From: an uncultured Clostridia bacterium
GTDB taxonomy: Bacteria; Bacillota; Clostridia; UBA1381
Direction of reading: 5' to 3'
Assembly: GCA_934487205.1 (NCBI GenBank)
Contig: CAKSRS010000004.1
Location: forward strand, 8,542 to 72,541
DNA: 64,000 nt
A program made the position numbers and the translations under genes. Below the pieces are notes generated by a model that worked only from the letters and a program-made list of their open reading frames with translations, searched no databases and was not told where the DNA came from. Shown one piece after another: positions 18,368 to 28,223 of this stretch (the first letter of the stretch is position 1; each line of letters opens with the position of its first letter).

Positions 18368-19768
18368 CTATTCCTTTCCGTCAATATTCCTTATCGACTG
18401 CCGCGATACACTCAAAACAACACCCATTTCGGTCAGCAAAATCATTATCGCCGTTCCGCCGTAACTGAAAAACGGCAGCGGAACGCCCGTATTAGGTATT
18501 GTAGACGTAACAACGGCTATATTAAGAAGCGTTTGCACGGCGACCTGAGCCATGATTCCGATAACCATAATCGTGCCGAACGTATCCGGCGCGGAAAGCG
18601 CAATGCGTATGCCGCGCACAATAAGTCCCGCAAACAGGCAAATTATAAACGCCGAGCCGATTAATCCCAATTCTTCGCTGACAATTGCAAAAATAAAATC
18701 GTTATACGGTTCGGGCAAGTATGAAAATTTCTGCACGCTCTGTCCCAAGCCTTTACCAAAAATTCCGCCCGAGCCGATTGCGTAAAGCGATTGAATTACC
18801 TGATAACCCGTCGATTGCTTATCTCCCGTCAGCGGGTCGTTAAGAAAGTTCATAACGCGCGCCCAGCGAACCGTATTGGAGCGCAGGAACAAAAGTCCGC
18901 CCGCACCGAGCGCCAATCCGCCGCCGAATATCAGCTTTAAATTTGCGCCCGCCGCTATCATTATGCACAGCGCAATCGAGCACAAAACAATTGTTCCGCT
19001 TACGTGCGTTTCAAGCATCATAAGTCCCACAATTACGAGCATCCACGCGCCGCATTGCATCAAGCCTTTGATTGTGGTTACATCATACCGCTTATCCTCA
19101 ATCATTGCCGCAAAAAACATCGAAATCGCAAGCTTTGTCAGCTCCGACGGCTGAAACTCAAACGCAATGAGATTTATCCAGCGCCGCGAACCGTTATGGT
19201 TTACGCCGATTCCCGGCAGAAAAACCATGCCCAAAAGCACAATACATACAATCATCAGCGGCGCGGCAAACTTTTTCAGCCTTTTGTAATTCATGCGCGA
19301 AATCAGCAGCATCATTCCGACGCCGACGAGCGCAAAGGCAAATTGTCTTATGAAAAAGTAGTAACTCTTTGAAAATTTCACGTCCGCCGTCGGCGCGGAC
19401 GCCGAAAGCAGCATTATAAGTCCGAATATCGTAAGCACGCCGACCAGGAGCAAAAATGTGTAGTCCATATCGCCCTTTGCTCCTTCAAATGTGAACAAAT
19501 CACGGATAAAGCCGTTTTTAATCTTCTTCGGCGGTCTTTTTGCCGCAGTTTTTTTCCGCATTGGCACCGTGCTTTTTTTTGCAGTGCGCGTGCGAACCGA
19601 TTTACTTTCCGGCATATTCCGTGGCGTTTTTGGCGCCGTGCGGCTGCGTGACGGCGCAGAATTTTTAAGCGCCGCATTACTGCGTGCCGCACCCGAACTC
19701 CGCGGCGGCTGTCTGCGGGTTTTAGCCGCGCTTTTTTTCTTTTGTGAAGTGCCAACAGCCTTTACCAT
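18368..19768 (-). CDS. ftsW: FtsW/SpoVE-type SEDS glycosyltransferase with a long basic N-terminal extension
   Basis: This 466-residue protein has the ten-helix SEDS core, which polymerises lipid II together with a class B PBP. Core signatures include GVNHNGSRRWI, FQPSELTKLAI, the long SEELGLIGSAFII loop region and PNTGVPLPFFSYGGTA. What is unusual is the first 85 or so residues. They are Lys/Arg/Ser/Pro/Ala-rich, contain no acidic residue before about residue 55, and are predicted to be cytoplasmic and disordered. Typical FtsW proteins have only 10-40 residues there. It lies between mraY and murG, where murD is often found just upstream. FtsW and SpoVE cannot be told apart from sequence alone. 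Confidence 0.93.
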   Translation of the reverse strand: MVKAVGTSQKKKSAAKTRRQPPRSSGAARSNAALKNSAPSRSRTAPKTPRNMPESKSVRTRTAKKSTVPMRKKTAAKRPPKKIKNGFIRDLFTFEGAKGDMDYTFLLLVGVLTIFGLIMLLSASAPTADVKFSKSYYFFIRQFAFALVGVGMMLLISRMNYKRLKKFAAPLMIVCIVLLGMVFLPGIGVNHNGSRRWINLIAFEFQPSELTKLAISMFFAAMIEDKRYDVTTIKGLMQCGAWMLVIVGLMMLETHVSGTIVLCSIALCIMIAAGANLKLIFGGGLALGAGGLLFLRSNTVRWARVMNFLNDPLTGDKQSTGYQVIQSLYAIGSGGIFGKGLGQSVQKFSYLPEPYNDFIFAIVSEELGLIGSAFIICLFAGLIVRGIRIALSAPDTFGTIMVIGIMAQVAVQTLLNIAVVTSTIPNTGVPLPFFSYGGTAIMILLTEMGVVLSVSRQSIRNIDGKE

Positions 19769-19822
19769 ATCTTAAACATTCTCCCTTCACCGAATTTAAG
19801 GCACGGATTTTATCCGTCACGC

Positions 19823-20845
19823 TCATGCACCGAAATACGGCATAACACACAAAACCCCGATTATGCACAAAATCAGCGTTACAAGCGTAAATACCGCAAC
19901 AATTTTCTTTTCCTTCCAGCCGCACATCTCAAAATGATGATGTATTGGCGCCATCTTAAATATCCGTTTTCCCGTAAGCTTAAAGCTTGCAACCTGCATT
20001 ATTACCGAAAGCGTCTCAAACAGATATACAAATCCCGCAATTATCAGAATAAGCGGCATTTTCATGCCAACCGCCAGAACCGATATGCAGCCGCCCAAAA
20101 ACAGCGAACCTGTATCGCCCATGAACACCTTCGCGGGATAATGATTGAATATCAAAAATGCAAGGCAGCCGCCGAGCACCGCCATAGAAAAATACAATCC
20201 CTCCGCATTTACCGCAAGCACCGAGCATACGCCGAAAAACAGCGCAACAACGCACGTTATGCTTGCCGCAAGTCCGTCAAGTCCGTCGGTGAGATTTACC
20301 GCATTTACCGTTCCGCATACCACAAACAGCGTGAACACAATGTACAGCCACCACGGCAGAACCAACGTCTTTGAAACAAACGGCACAATAATATGCGTAT
20401 CCAAATTGCCCGTTTCCTTCAGGACAATTATATAAATCACAGCCAAAATCGCCTGGAGCCCAAATTTCTGTTTTGCCGTAAGTCCGAGATTGCGCTTTTT
20501 CACGACCTTGACATAATCATCAATAAATCCGATAAGACCGAAACCGCACGAGATTACAAGCATCATCAACAGCGTTACGTCAAACCTGATTGCAAGCCGA
20601 ACCGCCATTGCAACGACCACGCCCGCGATAAACATTATTCCGCCCATCGTCGGCGTGCCCGCCTTCTTTTTATGCCAATTCGGGCCTATCTCCAAAATCT
20701 GCTGACCGAACTTCAGCTTTGTCAGCCACGGAATAAGCACGGGCCCCAATACCGCCGCAACGGCAAAAGAAATTATCAGCGGCAAAAAACAGCTCGGCAG
20801 TGTGCCCGCCGTCTGCTTTGCCATATCAATAAACCAATCCATCAT
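19823..20845 (-). CDS. mraY: Phospho-N-acetylmuramoyl-pentapeptide transferase
   Basis: This 340-residue membrane enzyme makes lipid I from UDP-MurNAc-pentapeptide and undecaprenyl phosphate. About ten helices are visible. Family segments include KKAGTPTMGGIMFI, the Asp pair in GFIDDYVKVVKKRN, VNLTDGLDGLA and the HHHFE-type motif APIHHHFEMCGWKE. Either of two adjacent ATG codons could start it. It follows murF after 58 bp. The 54 bp after it, where murD usually begins, hold only a short ACGGAT/ATCCGT hairpin. Confidence 0.97.
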   Translation of the reverse strand: MMDWFIDMAKQTAGTLPSCFLPLIISFAVAAVLGPVLIPWLTKLKFGQQILEIGPNWHKKKAGTPTMGGIMFIAGVVVAMAVRLAIRFDVTLLMMLVISCGFGLIGFIDDYVKVVKKRNLGLTAKQKFGLQAILAVIYIIVLKETGNLDTHIIVPFVSKTLVLPWWLYIVFTLFVVCGTVNAVNLTDGLDGLAASITCVVALFFGVCSVLAVNAEGLYFSMAVLGGCLAFLIFNHYPAKVFMGDTGSLFLGGCISVLAVGMKMPLILIIAGFVYLFETLSVIMQVASFKLTGKRIFKMAPIHHHFEMCGWKEKKIVAVFTLVTLILCIIGVLCVMPYFGA

Positions 20846-20903
20846 ATTCTCCGTTCCGCCGCATTTGCGGCATAAATTCTGCTATACTTTCGCCGACTCC
20901 GTT

Positions 20904-22262
20904 TCAGCGCGACGTAATCGCCGCAACGATGTACTCGAAATGCATTCCGCGCGACGCCTTTACCAAAACTGCGTCGCCCTCCGACAAAAATTCGCCCAAA
21001 AACGCCGTGGCGTCATCGGTCGCCTTGAAGGAATGAATTTCGTCCACACCGGCAAACTGTGCGCCTTTGGCTATATAGCGCGAATTATCGCCCACCGTTA
21101 TAAGCGCGTCGATATTTTCCATCGACAGTCCGACTTCATAAAGCTCCTTCTCCGCAAAGCTGCCGATTTCAAGCACATCGCCCAAAACCGCAATTCTGCG
21201 GCTCGCTTTTATATCGCCCAGTACCTTCAGCGCCGCGCGCATTGAGTCGGGCGACGCGTTATAACAATCGTTTATCACGGTTATCCCGTTATATTTGCCG
21301 ATTTCCATACGCATATCCGTCAGCTGAAATTCACGTATGCCCTCTGCGATATCCTTCATCGAAACACTGTAATTTCTGCCCACCGCAATTGCCGCAAGTG
21401 CATTGTAAACATTATGCACGCCCGGAATTTTTACGTAAATTTCATGTTCCGCGCCGTCAACGCGTACGGTGAATTTCGTTCCGTCAATACCCAGATTTTC
21501 TATATTTTCCGCGACCAAATCGCATGATTTATTTTCTATTCCGTACAAAACCGTACGGCATTTATCAAAACCGCGGCGCAAAAATTTATCATCGCCGTTT
21601 AACACAAGAAGGTTATCCTTTGCGAAAAAGTCGCAAATCTGCATCTTCGATTTATATATATTCTCCTGCGAACCGAGATTTTCAATGTGTGACATGCCGA
21701 TATTTGTTATAACCGCCGTATCCGGTTTTGCTATAGACGCAAGGTAGTGAATTTCGTCCATGTGTGACATGCCCATTTCCACAACCGCCATTTCGTGCTT
21801 ATGTTCAAGACGGAACAGGGTGAGCGGAAGTCCGATGTCATTATTGAAATTTCCCTGCGTTTTCAGCGTGTTGTATTTCATCGCCAACACCGCCGAAATC
21901 ATATCCTTTGTCGTCGTTTTGCCGACGCTGCCCGTAATCGCCACAGTCGGAAGATTATACTTTTCTTTATAATACCGCGCAATATCGCCGAGTGCGCGGC
22001 GTGTATCGCCGACGCGGATAATGTTTTTCCCCGGAACGGGCGCAATATCCTTATGCGTGATAACTGCGTCCGCACCTCCGGCGAAAGCGCCCGCAATATA
22101 GTCATGCCCGTCATTATTCTCGCCGACAATCGGCACAAACAGCATATTTGCGCCCGCTTTGCGCGAATCGGTCGTTATCTCGGAAATTTCGAAATCGCCT
22201 TCGCCGCAAATCAATCGTCCGCCCGTTGCCTTTATAATATCGTTTACATTCAATCTCTGCAT
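20904..22262 (-). CDS. murF: UDP-MurNAc-tripeptide--D-Ala-D-Ala ligase
   Basis: This 452-residue Mur ligase adds D-Ala-D-Ala to the nucleotide precursor. The ATP loop is AITGSVGKTTTKDMI, followed by the central MGMSHMDEIHYLA and TNIGMSHIENLGS segments. The family's NDCYNASPDSMRAAL motif is also clear. It starts 2 nt after the murE stop, so the two are coupled. Confidence 0.96.
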   Translation of the reverse strand: MQRLNVNDIIKATGGRLICGEGDFEISEITTDSRKAGANMLFVPIVGENNDGHDYIAGAFAGGADAVITHKDIAPVPGKNIIRVGDTRRALGDIARYYKEKYNLPTVAITGSVGKTTTKDMISAVLAMKYNTLKTQGNFNNDIGLPLTLFRLEHKHEMAVVEMGMSHMDEIHYLASIAKPDTAVITNIGMSHIENLGSQENIYKSKMQICDFFAKDNLLVLNGDDKFLRRGFDKCRTVLYGIENKSCDLVAENIENLGIDGTKFTVRVDGAEHEIYVKIPGVHNVYNALAAIAVGRNYSVSMKDIAEGIREFQLTDMRMEIGKYNGITVINDCYNASPDSMRAALKVLGDIKASRRIAVLGDVLEIGSFAEKELYEVGLSMENIDALITVGDNSRYIAKGAQFAGVDEIHSFKATDDATAFLGEFLSEGDAVLVKASRGMHFEYIVAAITSR

Positions 22263-22263
22263 A

Positions 22264-23685
22264 TTACTCTCCCAAAAATTCCTTTACAACTTCTCTTTCA
22301 TCAAAGTGCGTCTTTTCCTTACCTATAATCTGATAAGTCTCCTGTCCCTTCCCCAAGAGAAGAACAATATCATCCTTTTCGGCTATCGAAAGCGCATATC
22401 CGATTGCCTCGCGGCGGTTGACAATAACCTTGTAATCGCCCTTTTTTACCCCCGCAACAACATCGGCAACGATGCTGTCCGGATCTTCCGTACGCGGATT
22501 ATCCGATGTGATTATCGCCAAATCCGCAAGCCGCGTTCCTATATCGCCCATAATCGGACGTTTCGTTTTGTCGCGGTCGCCGCCGCAGCCGAAAACCGCT
22601 ATACTGCGCCCCTTTTTAAACGAATTTACGGCATTTAACACATTTTCAAGTCCGTCCGGCGTATGCGCATAATCGATAATTACCGAATAATCGGTATTTG
22701 CCGGCACGCGCTCCAATCTGCCTTTTACGCCCTTCTCCGCGCCCAGACCTTCAATTATCGTTTGCATATCCACGCCCAGCGACAGCGCCGCGCCTATCGC
22801 GCAGATTGCGTTATAAACGCTGAACATACCCGAAATCCCGAGTTTTACCGGATATTTTTCGCCTTTGTAATTCGCCGTGAACCGGACGCCGCTCGCCGCA
22901 ATTTCTATATCCGTCGCCGCAAGCGCACAATCGCCCGTACCTACGCTGAGCGTTTTGCACGGCACTTCCGACAGAAGTCTTGCGCCGTATTCGTCATCGG
23001 CATTTATTATGCCGATTTTTGAAATATCAAACAATTTCTTTTTCGCAAGATAATAGTTTTCCATGGTTTTATGATAATCCAAATGGTCGCGCGTTAAGTT
23101 GGTGAATACGCCGACTTCATAACAAAGTCCGTCCACCCTGTGCAAGTCGAGCGCATGCGACGAAACTTCCATAACCGCATACTCCGCGCCCATTTGTACC
23201 ATTTTTGCAAAAATTCTGTGCAGTTCAAGCGAGTTCGGCGTTGTCGGCGTTGATGATTTTATGCCTACGTCGCGGTCGCCCACGAGAATTTCATTCGTCC
23301 CGATTACGCCGACGGTTTTGCCCGCCGTTTCGAGAATCTTCTTTATTAAATAGCTTACCGTTGTTTTTCCATTCGTGCCGGTTATGCCGACAAGCTTTAA
23401 CTGTTTTTCCGGCTCGCCGTAAAATTTTGCCGAGATTTCCGCCATCGCCGCGCGGGTATCTTCATATATAATGGTCGGCACGCCGACATCAATTTCATGC
23501 TGCGCCGCTATAACCGCCGCGCCGTTCTGCGCCGCCATTGCCGCAAAATCATGACCGTCGCGCTCCATGCCGCAAATGCAGATGAACAGATACCCCTGCC
23601 GTACCTCGCGCGAATCAATTGTAATTCCCGTTATTTCAATATCTCCGCCGTGCCATTTATCACCGAAAAGTTTACTCGCTAACAT
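22264..23685 (-). CDS. murE: UDP-MurNAc-L-Ala-D-Glu--diamino acid ligase
   Basis: This 473-residue Mur ligase adds the third amino acid of the peptide stem. The P-loop is GITGTNGKTTVSYLI, and FTNLTRDHLDYHKTMENY carries the carbamylated-Lys region. The C-terminal domain has TSDNPRTEDP, which contains the DNPR motif that selects meso-diaminopimelate over lysine. The wall is therefore expected to be of the meso-DAP type. AGGGG precedes the ATG, and a strong hairpin separates it from the PBP gene upstream. Confidence 0.96.
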   Translation of the reverse strand: MLASKLFGDKWHGGDIEITGITIDSREVRQGYLFICICGMERDGHDFAAMAAQNGAAVIAAQHEIDVGVPTIIYEDTRAAMAEISAKFYGEPEKQLKLVGITGTNGKTTVSYLIKKILETAGKTVGVIGTNEILVGDRDVGIKSSTPTTPNSLELHRIFAKMVQMGAEYAVMEVSSHALDLHRVDGLCYEVGVFTNLTRDHLDYHKTMENYYLAKKKLFDISKIGIINADDEYGARLLSEVPCKTLSVGTGDCALAATDIEIAASGVRFTANYKGEKYPVKLGISGMFSVYNAICAIGAALSLGVDMQTIIEGLGAEKGVKGRLERVPANTDYSVIIDYAHTPDGLENVLNAVNSFKKGRSIAVFGCGGDRDKTKRPIMGDIGTRLADLAIITSDNPRTEDPDSIVADVVAGVKKGDYKVIVNRREAIGYALSIAEKDDIVLLLGKGQETYQIIGKEKTHFDEREVVKEFLGE

Positions 23686-23738
23686 AACTACCCCTCCGAA
23701 GAATTTTTAAAAATGTCTTGTCTCTTTAAGCCCCAAAA

Positions 23739-23773
23739 GGGTGCGGCAAAACGATTTTCGTTTTGCGACACCC
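23739..23773 (-). terminator. Strong hairpin inside the cell-wall cluster (possible attenuator)
   Basis: Arms 23739-23753 and 23759-23773 pair at 13 of 15 positions around a 5-nt loop. It follows the PBP stop by 14 nt in the reading direction. The minus-strand tail is CTTTTGG rather than a full T-run, so it may be a partial terminator or an mRNA processing site. Confidence 0.55.
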
Positions 23774-23787
23774 TATGTAAATTTCTA

Positions 23788-26046
<2,259 letters not shown>

Positions 26047-26086
26047 TTTGTACCATTCCTATCTTGCTGTTATCTACCTATATTTA

Positions 26087-26563
26087 TTACTTTTCCTTCT
26101 TAAATATTCCGAAAATTCCGCGAATTCCTTCAACCTGGTCTGCCGTAACCTCGGTAACGTCATCCTGTTTGATATTTACGTACACCGTCTGATATTTTTC
26201 CGGCCGAACCATGTTCAGCTTATTTTTTGCGATTTCTTCAACACTTTCAAGGTCTACACTTTTATCCAGTTCAAACGTTTTTTGGCTGGAATATTCTTTT
26301 AACCCGTTCAACTCCTTTTGGAGCTTTTTAACCTCGTTTTGACTTTCATATGCAGTAACGTTCCGCGAAATCATAAATCCTGCGCAGAGCGCAAAAACAA
26401 GAGCACAGCATGCGATTATCTGATGCTTTCTAACCGATTCTGCTCTTGCCGCCTTTTTTACCTGTATTTTTTTCTCTTTGACTTTGTTCTCAAGCTGCGC
26501 GGAATGTTCCTCAAAGTTTAAATCATAAGCCAGATTTCCGTCGTATCTCATCAGCACATACAA
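26087..26563 (-). CDS. FtsL-like division protein
   Basis: This 158-residue bitopic protein has a charged cytoplasmic N-terminus of about 45 residues and one membrane helix (about 47-67, IIACCALVFALCAGFMI). A coiled-coil segment follows (about 72-100, NEVKKLQKELNGLKEY), then a short tail. This is the FtsL/DivIC layout, and the place between rsmH and the PBP is the canonical ftsL site. These proteins link the divisome scaffold to FtsW/FtsI activation. Sequence conservation is low, so the call leans on topology and position. An alternative start at the ATG of MRYDGN (26551) is possible. Confidence 0.82.
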   Translation of the reverse strand: MYVLMRYDGNLAYDLNFEEHSAQLENKVKEKKIQVKKAARAESVRKHQIIACCALVFALCAGFMISRNVTAYESQNEVKKLQKELNGLKEYSSQKTFELDKSVDLESVEEIAKNKLNMVRPEKYQTVYVNIKQDDVTEVTADQVEGIRGIFGIFKKEK

Positions 26564-26609
26564 TCCTTTCCGAATTATCTTGAATTACCGATAAGGCTGC
26601 AATTCCGTA

Positions 26610-27542
26610 CTACAGCCTTTCGCAAATGCGCAGTTTCGCACTCTTGGAACGCGAATTTTCCGCAAGCTCCGCATCGGGCGGAAGAATCGGTTTTCGCGTT
26701 ATTACCTTAATTTTCGGCTTTCCGCCGCACACGCATACGGGGAAATCCGGCGGACAGGTACACCCCTTTGCAAGACTTGCAAAAGCTTGTTTTACAATTC
26801 TGTCCTCCAACGAATGAAACGTTATCACCGACAATCTGCCGCCGGTATTTAATCTTCCGACTATGTCGCATATTGCGCCGTCTAAAATTTTCAATTCGCC
26901 GTTTACTTCTATTCTTACGGCCTGGAATACACGCTTTTCCGGGTGCGCAACGTCTTTGCGCGCGCCCTGCGGTATCGCCGCCTTCACAAGCTCCGTCAGC
27001 TCAAACGTTGTACTTACGGGCTTTATTTTTCTTTTGTCAACAATAAATTGTGCAATGCGTCTCGACCATTTCTCCTCGCCGTAATTATAAAAAATTTCGG
27101 TCAGCTCATCTTCGGAATATCCGTTCACGACATCGTATGCCGTCATTTTCACGTCACGGTTCATACGCATATCGAGGGGTGCGTCATGCATATATGAAAA
27201 CCCCCGCTCCGCATTGTCAAGCTGATATGAGGATACGCCCAAATCCAGCACCATGCCGTCAATTTTATCAATTCCCAATCCGTCCAGTACGGCATTAATA
27301 TTGCTGAAATTATCATGAACATATGTAACCTGTCCATCAAACCCGCAAAGGCGTTTCTTCGCCGCCGCAAGTGCGTCGGCATCGCGGTCAATTCCGATAA
27401 GACGTACGTTTTCGGCACGGGACAGAATTTCATACGAATGTCCGCCGCCGCCCAAAGTTCCGTCGGCATAAACGCCGCCCGCCTTAACGGCAAGTCCGTC
27501 CACCGTCTCTTTAAGCATCACCGAATAATGTTTAAATTCCAT
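26610..27542 (-). CDS. rsmH: 16S rRNA (cytosine-1402-N4) methyltransferase
   Basis: This 310-residue methyltransferase modifies C1402 in the ribosomal P-site. It begins with HYSVMLKETVDGL and ADGTLGGGGHSYEIL, the family's SAM-binding start. LDLGVSSYQLDNAERGFSY and the C-terminal VITFHSLEDRIVKQAF with CTCPPDFPVC are equally diagnostic. It starts 7 nt after the mraZ stop, the usual arrangement. Confidence 0.97.
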   Translation of the reverse strand: MEFKHYSVMLKETVDGLAVKAGGVYADGTLGGGGHSYEILSRAENVRLIGIDRDADALAAAKKRLCGFDGQVTYVHDNFSNINAVLDGLGIDKIDGMVLDLGVSSYQLDNAERGFSYMHDAPLDMRMNRDVKMTAYDVVNGYSEDELTEIFYNYGEEKWSRRIAQFIVDKRKIKPVSTTFELTELVKAAIPQGARKDVAHPEKRVFQAVRIEVNGELKILDGAICDIVGRLNTGGRLSVITFHSLEDRIVKQAFASLAKGCTCPPDFPVCVCGGKPKIKVITRKPILPPDAELAENSRSKSAKLRICERL

Positions 27543-27549
27543 AACCGCC

Positions 27550-27993
27550 TCATATATTGATTCCGTACTGTGCGATACCGTTGATAATCATATCGGTATC
27601 GATAGCGTCATCAATAGCCTTCCAGTTTTCACTGTCCCAAATTTCCAGCTTGGAATTTACGCCGACAAGAACGATATCCTTCTTCATGCCCGCATATTCG
27701 ATAAACTCCGCCGTCAGCGGTATTCTGCCCTGTTTGTCCACCTCGCACGAGATTGCTTTTCCGAACAGACGGCGCTGAAACGCCGCCGCGTTACGGTCGG
27801 TTACCGTAGGCAATTCGCGGATTTTGGCAGCTATCGTTTCCCATTCCTCTTCGCAGTACAGGTTAAGACATTTGTCAATCGGTGATCTGGTGATAAAAAC
27901 AGTGCCCGACAGTTTTTCACGAATTTTGGCGGGCAGCACAAATCTGCCGCGGTCGTCCAATTGTCTCGGATATTCGCCGACAAAGTTTACCAT
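27550..27993 (-). CDS. mraZ: Transcriptional regulator MraZ
   Basis: This 147-residue protein contains two AbrB-like SpoVT halves with the DxxGR signatures LDDRGRFVLPAKIRE and VDKQGRIPLTAEFIEYA. MraZ forms ring oligomers and binds tandem TGGG repeats to repress the division and cell-wall cluster it heads. Four such repeats lie upstream, overlapping the promoter. The length is normal. Confidence 0.97.
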   Translation of the reverse strand: MVNFVGEYPRQLDDRGRFVLPAKIREKLSGTVFITRSPIDKCLNLYCEEEWETIAAKIRELPTVTDRNAAAFQRRLFGKAISCEVDKQGRIPLTAEFIEYAGMKKDIVLVGVNSKLEIWDSENWKAIDDAIDTDMIINGIAQYGINI

Positions 27994-28039
27994 CTTGACA
28001 CCGTCCTTTCATTTTCATTCCATTTGGTAATTTTTTGCT

Positions 28040-28101
28040 CCCAAATCTACCATTTCGACCCATTACATACCCATTATATATCATTCCTTCCAAAATAGCA
28101 A
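28040..28101 (-). promoter_or_regulatory. mraZ promoter with MraZ-box repeats
   Basis: On the minus strand, TTGCTA (28101-28096) and TATAAT (28078-28073) are separated by 17 bp. From the -10 onward, TGGG, TGGG, TGGT and TGGG occur at steps of 11, 10 and 9 bp (28073, 28062, 28052 and 28043 downward). This matches the roughly 10-bp periodic TGGG boxes bound by MraZ in other bacteria and places autorepression over the transcription start. Confidence 0.8.
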
Positions 28102-28162
28102 TAGTTTTTCGTAAAAAAAATTAAATTTTTTTTGGTTTTATATTACAAATGTTACTAAATTA

Positions 28163-28191
28163 TTGTAATATATGAAAAAAAGCGGTATAAT
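28163..28191 (+). promoter_or_regulatory. Promoter of tex-lgt
   Basis: TTGTAA (28163-28168) and TATAAT (28186-28191) are separated by 17 bp. The implied start near 28198 rules out an in-frame ATG at 28194 as the tex start. Confidence 0.75.
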
Positions 28192-28223
28192 TAATGTATC
28201 ATAAACACGGAAGGGGCAGCAGA

